DNA of 12,107 nucleotides from Coprosoma sp963660615 (GTDB lineage: Bacteria; Bacillota_I; Bacilli_A; RF39; UBA660): the NCBI GenBank assembly GCA_963660615.1, contig CAVKYE010000025.1, forward strand, positions 1 to 12,107. The letters run 5' to 3'. The position numbers and the translations under genes were made by a program. Below are positions 6,405 through 12,107 of the stretch, one piece after another (the stretch's first letter is position 1; every line of letters starts with the position of its first letter). The notes under the pieces are model-generated. The model was not told the origin of the DNA. It saw nothing but the letters and a program-made list of their open reading frames with translations, and searched no databases.

Positions 6405-6895
6405 TCAGAAGACATACGTTTTAGTTCTTCATCAAGTTCTAGTTTTTCTCTTTCTGTTACTCCGTTTTCAAGTTCACGTTTCTTTTGCATCATGTATTTT
6501 GATAGAACGGTTTCTACCTCAGCTAAGGCATCACTTGATAAATTAGATAGTATTACAGTTTCTTTTATTGTATCAATTATAGCTCTTCCCCATATTATTC
6601 CCATTTTTATACTAAAGTCATTAAACATATCTGGGGTTATACTGTAATAAAAGTACCCGAAAAATAATCTTTTTTGTGCAACAACTAGTCTTTTGTTTGT
6701 AACAACTATCACATGTGTGCTTATCATATCTAGTGCGCTTGGCCCTTTTTGAGCCGCAAAAGCATATAATACCTCTTCATCATCATTTATGTGCATTTGA
6801 GCTACTTTACAATGTGCTTTTACTCGCCATGCAATTGTTCCTGGGTGACGACGTAAAAATTCGTGTGCTTTTATATAAACATCATTTTTTTTCAT
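6392..6895 (-). CDS. Bacterial PH-domain protein (bPH type)
   Basis: This 167-aa soluble protein has a single bacterial pleckstrin-homology-like domain at about residues 25-135. The marks are EEVLYAFAAQKG, the family's VVTNKRLVVAQKR strand pair (64-76), a SITPDMFNDFSIKMGIIWGRAIIDT sheet, and a closing helix (SSDALAEVETVLSKYMMQ). A charged, coiled-coil-prone tail runs from 137 to 167. bPH proteins are mostly of unknown function and often tied to membrane or stress contexts. No membrane segment is seen. The gene has its own sigma-A promoter and terminator, so it is monocistronic. The ribosome site is weak (GTTGGTG). Function cannot be specified. Confidence 0.72.
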   Translation of the reverse strand: MKKNDVYIKAHEFLRRHPGTIAWRVKAHCKVAQMHINDDEEVLYAFAAQKGPSALDMISTHVIVVTNKRLVVAQKRLFFGYFYYSITPDMFNDFSIKMGIIWGRAIIDTIKETVILSNLSSDALAEVETVLSKYMMQKKRELENGVTEREKLELDEELKRMSSEGER

Positions 6896-6923
6896 AATGC
6901 ACCAACTTTCTTTTTCTATTTAA

Positions 6924-6952
6924 ATTATACATTAAATGATTGGGTAATTCAA
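6924..6952 (-). promoter_or_regulatory. Sigma-A promoter of the PH-domain gene
   Basis: On the minus strand: -35 TTGAAT (6952-6947), 17-nt spacer, -10 TATAAT (6929-6924). The predicted start is near 6917, about 22 nt before ATG 6895. Confidence 0.7.
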
Positions 6953-6959
6953 CTATGAT

Positions 6960-7115
6960 TTAAAAGAAATGGTATAAATATGGTTTAATATCATTTAATG
7001 TTTGGACTACTTTATTATTTTTTGTTTTTTGATATAAAAAAGAGTGAAGATTTTGTCTAAACTCTAATTTATGATTTTTGTTCTTTGGCAATATATAGCT
7101 ACCAATATTAATCAT
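6960..7115 (-). CDS. Possible 51-codon small protein or gene remnant
   Basis: An ATG at 7115 opens a 51-codon frame beginning MINIGSYILPKNKNHKLEFR and ending YLYHFF before TAA. It fills the gap between the collagen gene and the PH-gene promoter, stopping 8 nt short of the -35. The frame stays open upstream of the ATG for about 11 more codons. A short upstream ORF (MADNYIILRILSAV, from about 7157) ends in TGA overlapping this ATG, a coupling-like ATGA junction or the trace of a frameshift. There is no clear Shine-Dalgarno and no recognised family. A hairpin with a T tract lies inside the frame, which argues against it. Confidence 0.25.
   Translation of the reverse strand: MINIGSYILPKNKNHKLEFRQNLHSFLYQKTKNNKVVQTLNDIKPYLYHFF
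7036..7065 (-). terminator. Likely terminator downstream of the collagen-like gene
   Basis: On the minus strand AGAGT (7065-7061) pairs with ACTCT (7045-7041), with an inner AGA/TCT pairing across a 2x2 loop, followed by TTTTT. It is 160 nt after the collagen stop at 7226, and no better candidate lies between. Apart from this, the small ORF and the PH promoter, the 330-nt spacer 6896-7225 shows only AT-rich sequence and a run of seven G's (7177-7183). Confidence 0.45.
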
Positions 7116-7225
7116 ACTGCGCTTAATATTCTTAGTATTATATAATTGTCAGCCATATTTGGTTTTTCTCTTTTTTGGGGGGGATTTTTGATTTGAATTT
7201 TAAATATTTTATATTTTTTCTGTTT

Positions 7226-8359
7226 TTAATGTATTTTAGCAACGCTTAGCATTGCATTCGTACTTCCATTAAATATTATATTAACAGTCATAGAAGGCTT
7301 TACATTTAATGTAATAAGGTCATTTTCATTAAGTGATACAATTGTTGAACCACTGATGCAATTAATTATTTGTGCTTGAAATTCACTTGTTGTATTTGTT
7401 GCTGGTTGTAATAATCCATTTGCTCTTACAGACATGGTTAAAGAGCAATCTTCATTTGTTGCACCACATAATAGATATGATATTAGATATACTCCATTTT
7501 CTTTTATCTTAATTGAATTATCATCTGTATATTCTGTAAAAAAAGCTGTTCCTGTTTCTGGTAGTGGGATCACCGTATCGATTCCTTGTGGTAAGGTAAG
7601 CTGGGTTTCGGACATTGAATACATAATTCCATACGCGGATACAAATTCTGTGCCTGGAGGGCCTGCAGGACCTTGTGCCCCTTTTTCTCCGGTATCTCCT
7701 TTGTCTCCTTTTGGAATTAAAAAGGCTAAATGATGTACCCAATTTTCAAATGTATCCATAACTTGTGCGGATTCACCTGGTTCTAAAGTTTCTGTTTCAT
7801 CTATTGCAATATGTTCTGTTCTGCCTATTTCTCCTGGCAATCCTCTTGGCCCAATATCTCCTTGTTCGCCTTTATCTCCTTTTTCTCCCTTTGGTATTTT
7901 AAAATTTAAAATTACATCTTCGTTTGTTCCAACGTTTATTACTTTTGCTTCTTCTGTTGGTTGTATTGTTTCAACATCTCCAATCTGAATAGTTGCTGGT
8001 CCTTGGTCACCTTTGTCTCCTTTTGCGCCTTGCGGACCTATATCACCTTTTTCTCCCTTCGGTCCTGGTATTCCTTGTGGGCCAATTTTTCCATCTATTC
8101 CTTTTTCTCCTTTTGGTATTTTAAAATTTAAAATTACATCTTCGTTTGTTCCAACGTTTTCTACTTTAGCGGTTTCAAATGATTCTATGGTTTCTGTAAT
8201 TCCAACATCAATACTTGCTGGTCCTGGAATTCCTCTTTCTCCTTGTGGGCCTATATCACCTTTGGGGCCGGTTGGACCTTGGACATAACAAATTTTATAT
8301 TTTTTTCTTTCTTCTTCAATTCTTTTTCGTATTTTTTCGTAATTATTGTAATTATTCAT
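7226..8359 (-). CDS. Collagen-like protein with C1q/BclA-type C-terminal domain
   Basis: This 377-aa protein has no signal peptide. Residues 1-27 form a charged leader with one Cys (24). Four Gly-X-Y collagen blocks (about 28-47, 83-121, 157-180, 217-237) alternate with three ~35-residue beta modules (48-82, 122-156, 181-216), which end in the common NFKIPKGEKG-type strand. The C-terminal ~140 residues (AYGIMYSMSETQL to MLSVAKIH) resemble the C1q/TNF-like jelly roll of BclA exosporium filaments, which trimerises. Modules 1 and 2 are near copies at DNA level. The AAAGGAGAG ribosome site supports ATG 8359. A sigma-K-like -10 upstream, the lack of a secretion signal and the CotZ homologue nearby suggest a spore-surface filament. 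A phage-fibre-like adhesin is the alternative. Confidence 0.85.
   Translation of the reverse strand: MNNYNNYEKIRKRIEEERKKYKICYVQGPTGPKGDIGPQGERGIPGPASIDVGITETIESFETAKVENVGTNEDVILNFKIPKGEKGIDGKIGPQGIPGPKGEKGDIGPQGAKGDKGDQGPATIQIGDVETIQPTEEAKVINVGTNEDVILNFKIPKGEKGDKGEQGDIGPRGLPGEIGRTEHIAIDETETLEPGESAQVMDTFENWVHHLAFLIPKGDKGDTGEKGAQGPAGPPGTEFVSAYGIMYSMSETQLTLPQGIDTVIPLPETGTAFFTEYTDDNSIKIKENGVYLISYLLCGATNEDCSLTMSVRANGLLQPATNTTSEFQAQIINCISGSTIVSLNENDLITLNVKPSMTVNIIFNGSTNAMLSVAKIH
7877..7937. repeat. Direct repeat copy A within the collagen-like gene
   Basis: 61 nt identical, except one base (7889 C versus 8111 T), to 8099-8159, at an offset of 222 nt (74 codons, in frame). It encodes the NVGTNEDVILNFKIPKGEKG end of beta module 2. 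Confidence 0.95.
8099..8159. repeat. Direct repeat copy B within the collagen-like gene
   Basis: This is the partner of 7877-7937 and encodes the same strand of beta module 1. The near-perfect DNA identity, against divergent flanks, points to recent duplication or gene conversion and to potential for copy-number change. Confidence 0.95.
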
Positions 8360-8396
8360 TATACACTCTCCTTTTTTTAAATCAATTCTTATATTT

Positions 8397-8426
8397 TAAT
8401 TTATGAATTTTTTTTTAAAATGTTAA
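8397..8426 (-). promoter_or_regulatory. Promoter of the collagen-like gene, sigma-K-like
   Basis: The minus strand carries CATAAATTA (8405-8397), a perfect CATAnnnTA -10, with AACA (8424-8421) 15 nt upstream, one short of the usual 16-17. The same DNA can also be read as a sigma-A site, TTAACA (8426-8421), 17 nt, TAAATT. Which factor is used cannot be settled from sequence. It lies downstream of the terminator at 8491-8523, so the gene is transcribed independently. Confidence 0.4.
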
Positions 8427-8490
8427 TGTCAGATTATATTAAATATTTAAGGGCTAATGTTTGGCTTATTAACGACCTTTTAAGTCTTAT

Positions 8491-8523
8491 TAAAACAAAA
8501 AAGAAAGCCATTTTTTGCTTTCT
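8491..8523 (-). terminator. Intrinsic terminator downstream of secA / candidate small RNA
   Basis: The minus strand reads AGAAAGC (8523-8517), loop AAAAAATG, GCTTTCT (8508-8502), then TTTTTTGTTTT. It is a 7-bp stem with a strong T tract, 230 nt after the secA stop. Confidence 0.85.
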
Positions 8524-8645
8524 AAAATTTAAGTTATTTATCATTAGTTTTGTTAGTCACCAACACTATTTGATAAAGAGTTTATATAACTGTGCTCAAA
8601 ATAATTGTCTACGTAGATTTTTATGGAGTTTCCTCGATTCTGTCC
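8491..8645 (-). ncRNA. Candidate small RNA between secA and the collagen-like gene
   Basis: This is a predicted ~150-nt transcript on the minus strand from a promoter at 8652-8680 to the terminator at 8491-8523. It holds a GAG-GAAA-CTC tetraloop near the 5' end. It also holds a nested hairpin: 7 bp (8577-8571 with 8543-8537), 4 bp (8568-8565 with 8548-8545) and an apical 5 bp (8564-8560 with 8556-8552) that closes fully only as RNA from the minus strand, through a G-U pair. No long ORF is present. It does not match RNase P, 6S, SRP or tmRNA by eye. The alternative is the long 3' UTR of secA. Confidence 0.35.
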
Positions 8646-8651
8646 ATATTA

Positions 8652-8680
8652 TTTATACTATGTGGACAAATCGTGGACAA
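8652..8680 (-). promoter_or_regulatory. Possible sigma-A promoter of the candidate small RNA
   Basis: On the minus strand: -35 TTGTCC (8680-8675), 17-nt spacer, -10 TATAAA (8657-8652), predicted start about 8645. The -35 coincides with one of the GTGGACAA repeats. Confidence 0.4.
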
Positions 8681-8699
8681 TTTGTCATCTGTTGACAAA
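8661..8699. repeat. Cluster of GTGGACAA / DnaA-box-like repeats with a palindrome
   Basis: On the + strand TGTGGACAA (8661), CGTGGACAA (8672) and TGTTGACAA (8690) lie in the same orientation, 11 and 18 nt apart. They match the DnaA-box complement TGTGGATAA at 8, 7 and 7 of 9 bases. The last is half of a palindrome, TTGTCA-TCTGT-TGACAA (8682-8698). They cover the -35 region of the candidate small RNA. Confidence 0.6.
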
Positions 8700-8752
8700 T
8701 TTACCATTTTTTCTATTTTTATCAAGTCCTTATTTTATAAGGTTTTTCGAGG

Positions 8753-11245
8753 TTATTTACCACAACAGTTCTTGTATTTCTTACCAGACCCACATGGGCA
8801 TGGGTCATTACGGCCTATTTTTTGTACTCTTTTGGGACTTCTTTTCTTTACTTTTGTATTATCTTCTACAGCATTTCCTTTAATAACTTGTTTTCTTTCG
8901 GTGTTTTGTCTTACCTCGGCATGTAATAAGAATCTTGTTATGTCGGTATCAATTACATCTAATAAATTATCAAACATTTCGTATCCTTCGGCTGTGTATG
9001 CACGTAATGGGTTTTCTTGGGCATATCCTCTTAGGTATATTCCTTCTCTTAATATACTCATTTCGTTGATGTGATCCATCCAATGTGTATCAATTACTTT
9101 TAGGGCTACAGCTTTTTCAAATTCGTTGCGTATTTCTTCTGGAATCTCTGATATTCTTTCTTCGTATTCTTTGCATACAGCATCATATATTGTTTCTGTT
9201 AAACTATCTGCATCAAGTTCATTTAGTTCTTTGGTATCTAAATGATTTTTTAGAAGGTTTTGGTTTACGGATTCTAATATTTCACTGATATCTAAGCCTG
9301 TTAAGTTACCATCTTCATTTATATGTTCTTTTACAAACATTTCTATGTGGTCATGGAATGTTTGAAGTACTTCTGGGTGAATTGATTCACTATCTAAGAT
9401 TAAATTACGTTTATCATAGATTATTCCTCTTTGGTTGTTTAGTACGTCATCATATTCTAACAATGTTTTTCTGGTGTCGAAATTATTTCCTTCTACTCTT
9501 TTTTGGGCTGATTCAATGGATCTTGATAATGATTTACTGCGTATGTTCATTTCTCCGTCAAATCCAATTTTTTGGAGCATTAGTTTGGCTCTATCGGTTC
9601 CGAAACGTACCATTAGTTCGTCTTCGAAGGAAACGCAAAATTGAGTCATTCCTGGATCTCCTTGACGTCCGGCACGTCCTCTTAACTGATTATCTATACG
9701 TCTTGATTCATGTCTTTCTGTTCCTAGCACACATAGGCCACCTAGTTCTCTTACACCTTCGCCTAGTTTGATGTCGGTACCACGTCCTGCCATGTTTGTG
9801 GCTATTGTAACGGCGCCTTTTTCGCCGGCTTTGGCGATTATTTCAGCTTCACGTTCATTGTTTTTTGCGTTTAAAACTTCGTGTGGTATTTTTTCTTTTT
9901 TTAGCATACTACTTAAAAGTTCACTATTTTCTACAGCTATAGTACCTACTAGTACTGGTTGCCCTTTGCTGTGTCTTTCTTTTATTTCTTTAACAATAGC
10001 TGAGTATTTACCTTTGGCAGTTGCGAATATTAAATCTCCATAGTCTACACGGGCTACTGGTTTATTTGTTGGTATTTGAATAACATACATGTTGTAGATA
10101 TCTCTAAATTCTTCTTCTTCGGTTTTGGCGGTTCCAGTCATCCCAGCTAATTTTTTATACATTCTAAATAGGTTTTGGAATGTAATTGTTGCGAGGGTTT
10201 TTGTTTCTTCATTTATTTCTACTCCCTCTTTGGCTTCTATCGCTTGATGAAGGCCTTCTGAGAAGGTTCTACCTGGCATTAGTCTTCCTGTAAATTGGTC
10301 TACTATGATTATTTTGCCATCTTGAATAACATAGTCAAAGTCTCTTTTCATACTATAATTTGCTCTTAGGGCTTGGTTTATAAAATGTACTAGGGTTGTG
10401 TGTTCAATATCATATAGATTTTTTAAATTGAAATAGTTTTCAGCTTTTTTTATTCCTTCGCTATCTAATGATACGGCTTTGGTTTTTTCATCGTAAATGT
10501 ACCCATTATTTTCTTTTAGGGTTTTGGCAAAGCTATCAGCTTGGATATATAGGTTTGCTGATTTCATTGTTCCACCAGATATGATAAGTGGGGTTCTAGC
10601 TTCATCGATTAATACTGAATCTACTTCATCAATTATTACAAAGTTTAATGGTCTTTGAACTCTATCTTCGGCTCTAACTACCATGTTATCACGTAGATAG
10701 TCAAATCCTATTTCGTTGTTGGTTGAATACATGATATCACATGCATAGGCATTTCTTTTTTCTGTTTGAGAGTATTCTCTATAGTTTATCCCTACGGTTA
10801 GTCCTAAAAATTCATATATTTGTCCCATCCATCCGGCATCACGACCTGCTAGGTATTCATTTACGGTTATTACGTGAACGCCGTTTCCGGTTAAAGCGTT
10901 AGCATAGGCTGGCAAAACTGATGTTAAGGTTTTTCCTTCTCCGGTTTTCATTTCGGCTATGTTTCCATAGTGAATGGCAAGACCACCTACTATTTGAACA
11001 AAGTATGGTTTTTCCCCTATTACTCTGTATGCGGCTTCTCTGGCTACTGCGAAGGCTTCTACTAGTATATCTTCGACTGATTCACCTTTGGCTATTCTTT
11101 CTTTAAATTCTTCTGTTTTACCTTTTAGTTCTTTATCGGTAAGTTCACTCATTGTTTCATCTAAAGCCATTACTTCACCTGCTTTGGCTTTAAATTTTTC
11201 TAATTCTTTATATTCATGATCAAATATTTTTTTTAAAAAACTCAT
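8753..11245 (-). CDS. secA: SecA, preprotein translocase ATPase
   Basis: This 830-aa ATPase motor drives preproteins through SecYEG, at the membrane and in the cytosol. The domains are in order. NBD1 has Walker A EMKTGEGKT (98-106) and Walker B IIDEVDSVLIDEARTP (about 204-219). The preprotein cross-linking domain (about 220-370) follows, then NBD2 with TNMAGRGTDIKLGEGV and QLRGRAGRQGDPG, then the helical scaffold/wing region with the VALKVIDTHWMDHI helix. The C-terminal zinc-binding tail is CPCGSGKKYKNCCG, with Cys816, 818, 827 and 828. Length and domains are typical. The ATG at 11245 is chosen because AAAGGA lies 8 nt upstream and the N-terminus MSFLKKIFD fits the family; the in-frame ATG at 11275 overlaps the predicted -10. 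hpf lies upstream, as in many Firmicutes. prfB, often next, is absent. Confidence 0.98.
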   Translation of the reverse strand: MSFLKKIFDHEYKELEKFKAKAGEVMALDETMSELTDKELKGKTEEFKERIAKGESVEDILVEAFAVAREAAYRVIGEKPYFVQIVGGLAIHYGNIAEMKTGEGKTLTSVLPAYANALTGNGVHVITVNEYLAGRDAGWMGQIYEFLGLTVGINYREYSQTEKRNAYACDIMYSTNNEIGFDYLRDNMVVRAEDRVQRPLNFVIIDEVDSVLIDEARTPLIISGGTMKSANLYIQADSFAKTLKENNGYIYDEKTKAVSLDSEGIKKAENYFNLKNLYDIEHTTLVHFINQALRANYSMKRDFDYVIQDGKIIIVDQFTGRLMPGRTFSEGLHQAIEAKEGVEINEETKTLATITFQNLFRMYKKLAGMTGTAKTEEEEFRDIYNMYVIQIPTNKPVARVDYGDLIFATAKGKYSAIVKEIKERHSKGQPVLVGTIAVENSELLSSMLKKEKIPHEVLNAKNNEREAEIIAKAGEKGAVTIATNMAGRGTDIKLGEGVRELGGLCVLGTERHESRRIDNQLRGRAGRQGDPGMTQFCVSFEDELMVRFGTDRAKLMLQKIGFDGEMNIRSKSLSRSIESAQKRVEGNNFDTRKTLLEYDDVLNNQRGIIYDKRNLILDSESIHPEVLQTFHDHIEMFVKEHINEDGNLTGLDISEILESVNQNLLKNHLDTKELNELDADSLTETIYDAVCKEYEERISEIPEEIRNEFEKAVALKVIDTHWMDHINEMSILREGIYLRGYAQENPLRAYTAEGYEMFDNLLDVIDTDITRFLLHAEVRQNTERKQVIKGNAVEDNTKVKKRSPKRVQKIGRNDPCPCGSGKKYKNCCGK

Positions 11246-11273
11246 ATTTTTCATCCTTTCATATCTCTTAATC

Positions 11274-11282
11274 ATTTTACCA
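11274..11282 (-). promoter_or_regulatory. Possible extended -10 promoter of secA
   Basis: The minus strand reads TGGTAAAAT (11282-11274), a TGn extended -10 without a clear -35, in the 87-nt gap after hpf and after its terminator. The start would be near 11267. Confidence 0.4.
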
Positions 11283-11313
11283 AAAATTACGAGAAAATAA
11301 CAGTGTAATAACG

Positions 11314-11334
11314 AAAAAAAGACTAAACTAGTCT
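11314..11334 (-). terminator. Short intrinsic terminator at the hpf stop codon
   Basis: The minus strand has AGACTA (11334-11329), loop GTT, TAGTCT (11325-11320), then T's to 11314. The stem begins inside the TAG stop of hpf. With 6 mostly AT pairs and a 3-nt loop it is weak, so it probably attenuates rather than fully blocks read-through into secA. Confidence 0.6.
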
Positions 11335-11863
11335 ATTTTTCTTTGATTGAGCCATAATTTCCATCTTTTCTTTTATAAATAACTTCAATTTCACCATTTT
11401 TTGAATTTCTAAAGATAAAGAAATCATGGTCGATTAAGTTCATTTGTAAAATAGCTTCATCTTCACTCATTGGTTTTAGTTCAACGTCTTTACGTTTTAC
11501 TACTTTGCTTGTATCTTTTTCCTCTGGTGCTTCAAAATCTACTGAAAGACCAACAATCCTATCTTTATTTGCTTTTTTACTCATACGAGTCTTGTTTTTT
11601 CTGATTTGTCTTTCTAATTTGTCTAGCACTAAGTCTATTGCTGCAAATGGATCTTTATTCACTTCTTCAGCACGCAAGATCATTTTTTTTGCTGGTATTG
11701 TTACCTCTACTACTTGCATTACTCCATCTGGTCTAATTACTACTGTTGCAGTATAATTTTCTGGGCTTTCGAAATATTTGTCCAACTTTCCTAGTTTGGT
11801 TTCAACATATTCTTTGATGTCTTCAGTAATTTTAAATTTCTTTCCGCGAATTTTATATTCCAT
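11333..11863 (-). CDS. hpf: Ribosome hibernation promoting factor, long form
   Basis: This 176-aa protein has the two domains of Firmicute long HPF. The N-terminal ribosome-binding domain (1-95, beta-alpha-beta-beta-beta-alpha: MEYKIRGKKFKITEDIKEYV through ATVVIRPDG to DPFAAIDLVLDKLERQIRK) sits in the 30S A/P sites. A charged linker (96-118) follows, then the C-terminal dimerisation domain (119-174: VVKRKDVELKPMSEDEAILQ, HDFFIFRN, GEIEVIYKRKDGNYG), which joins two 70S particles into 100S. Expression is usually raised in stationary phase. GGAAGGTGAT before ATG 11863 is a good ribosome site. It lies upstream of secA, the conserved Firmicute order. Confidence 0.97.
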   Translation of the reverse strand: MEYKIRGKKFKITEDIKEYVETKLGKLDKYFESPENYTATVVIRPDGVMQVVEVTIPAKKMILRAEEVNKDPFAAIDLVLDKLERQIRKNKTRMSKKANKDRIVGLSVDFEAPEEKDTSKVVKRKDVELKPMSEDEAILQMNLIDHDFFIFRNSKNGEIEVIYKRKDGNYGSIKEK

Positions 11864-11882
11864 ATTATCACCTTCCAGTTAT

Positions 11883-11891
11883 ATTATAACA
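11883..11891 (-). promoter_or_regulatory. Extended -10 promoter of hpf
   Basis: The minus strand reads TGTTATAAT (11891-11883), a perfect TGn-TATAAT with no matching -35. The start near 11876 gives a leader of about 13 nt that is nearly all ribosome site. A 13-nt palindrome (GTTATA-T-TATAAC, 11878-11890) covers it and could be an operator. Confidence 0.6.
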
Positions 11892-11924
11892 TATTTAGTG
11901 TGAAATTTATATAGTATTTGTGTG

Positions 11925-12008
11925 TTATTTTGATGTATTTTTATAAAACTTGGATGTAAAACTAAATGCAACTCCAATAATTAAAATAATGGTCTTTTTT
12001 ATTTTGTA
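11925..12008 (-). pseudogene. Possible 3' fragment of a gene interrupted by the group II intron
   Basis: From the first base after the intron end a frame of 27 codons runs to TAA (11927-11925). It reads YKIKKTIILIIGVAFSFTSK and then FYKNTSK, a membrane-helix-like C-terminus. It has no start codon or ribosome site of its own. It may be the tail of a membrane protein whose 5' part lies beyond the intron, off the window. An open frame this short could also arise by chance. Confidence 0.25.
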
Positions 12009-12107
12009 ATCGAGTAGAGAGAAATAATTAAATTTCGTCCCTCTCACACCACCGTACATACTGTTCAGTATACGGCGGTTCAATTTATATTACAGTATGT
12101 ACTTTTG
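12009..12107 (-). mobile_element. 3' end of a group II intron (domains V and VI), rest off the window
   Basis: On the minus strand domain V (12079-12048) folds as ACCGCCGT with ACGGTGGT (8 bp including the conserved G-U), a 2-nt bulge (GT), and ATACT/AGTAT closed by GAAC. The catalytic triad reads CGC, as in class C introns. Domain VI (about 12046-12012) pairs GAG/CTC and GGG/TCT around an unpaired A at 12015, then GAAAT/ATTTC. That A is the branch point, 6 nt before the predicted 3' end CTCGAT (12014-12009). Domain IV and any reverse transcriptase gene lie beyond 12107, and no part of an RT is seen here. Confidence 0.75.

Noticed and set aside
8434..8544. A 36-codon minus-strand ORF across the terminator region (ATG at 8544)
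   Set aside because: It has no ribosome site and runs through a strong intrinsic terminator. Low-complexity codons make a chance frame likely.
8620..8633. A GAGGAAACTCC stretch reminiscent of the RNase P RNA GAGGAAAGTCC signature
   Set aside because: The unit is only about 150 nt long and lacks the other conserved RNase P blocks. The match is one short, altered motif.
8592..9074. A 160-codon + strand ORF with a hydrophobic N-terminus that partly fills the secA-collagen gap
   Set aside because: Most of it is antisense to secA. It starts with a GTG lacking a ribosome site, and its hydrophobic look is typical of the reverse strand of AT-rich genes.

Overview
The window comes from a low-GC, endospore-forming Firmicute of the Bacilli type, using the standard code (TGA ends several genes, so this is not a Mycoplasma code). 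The evidence is extreme AT bias, the hpf-secA gene pair, long-form HPF, a YugI/CvfD-like S1 protein, and spore coat genes (a CotY/CotZ homologue and a CotS/YutH-like kinase-fold protein). The genus cannot be named from this sequence.

Layout. Positions 1-228 hold a minus-strand tRNA cluster (Val-TAC, Thr-TGT, Tyr-GTA, the last cut by the window edge). Its consensus promoter lies inside the 3' end of the S1-domain gene (267-644). A NifU-type Fe-S scaffold gene (770-1009, +) converges on and overlaps a CotS/YutH-like gene (998-1891, -). That gene diverges from a Cys-rich CotZ-like gene (2036-2476, +), and the spacer between them carries two sigma-K-like promoters facing apart. A bidirectional hairpin terminator at 2481-2514 closes the coat block.

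From 6347 down to 2553 four minus-strand genes form a probable envelope/lipid operon: a membrane-anchored protein of unknown function, a patatin-like lipase translationally coupled to it, a DUF368/PopT undecaprenyl-phosphate translocase, and an unknown 110-aa protein. Upstream is a separate bacterial PH-domain gene (6392-6895) with its own sigma-A promoter and a terminator that overlaps its stop codon. A 51-codon small ORF (6960-7115) may lie in the next spacer. A collagen-like protein with a C1q/BclA-type C-terminal region (7226-8359) follows. It has no signal peptide and a sigma-K-like -10, which suggests a spore-surface filament working with the CotZ-type coat.

Between the collagen gene and secA is a probable unannotated small-RNA locus (about 8491-8645) with promoter, folded core and intrinsic terminator, and DnaA-box-like repeats over its promoter. 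secA (8753-11245) and hpf (11333-11863) follow, separated by a short terminator. The right edge (12009-12107) is the 3' end of a group II intron on the minus strand: domain V with a CGC triad and domain VI with a bulged branch-point A. It may interrupt a gene whose last codons lie at 11925-12008.
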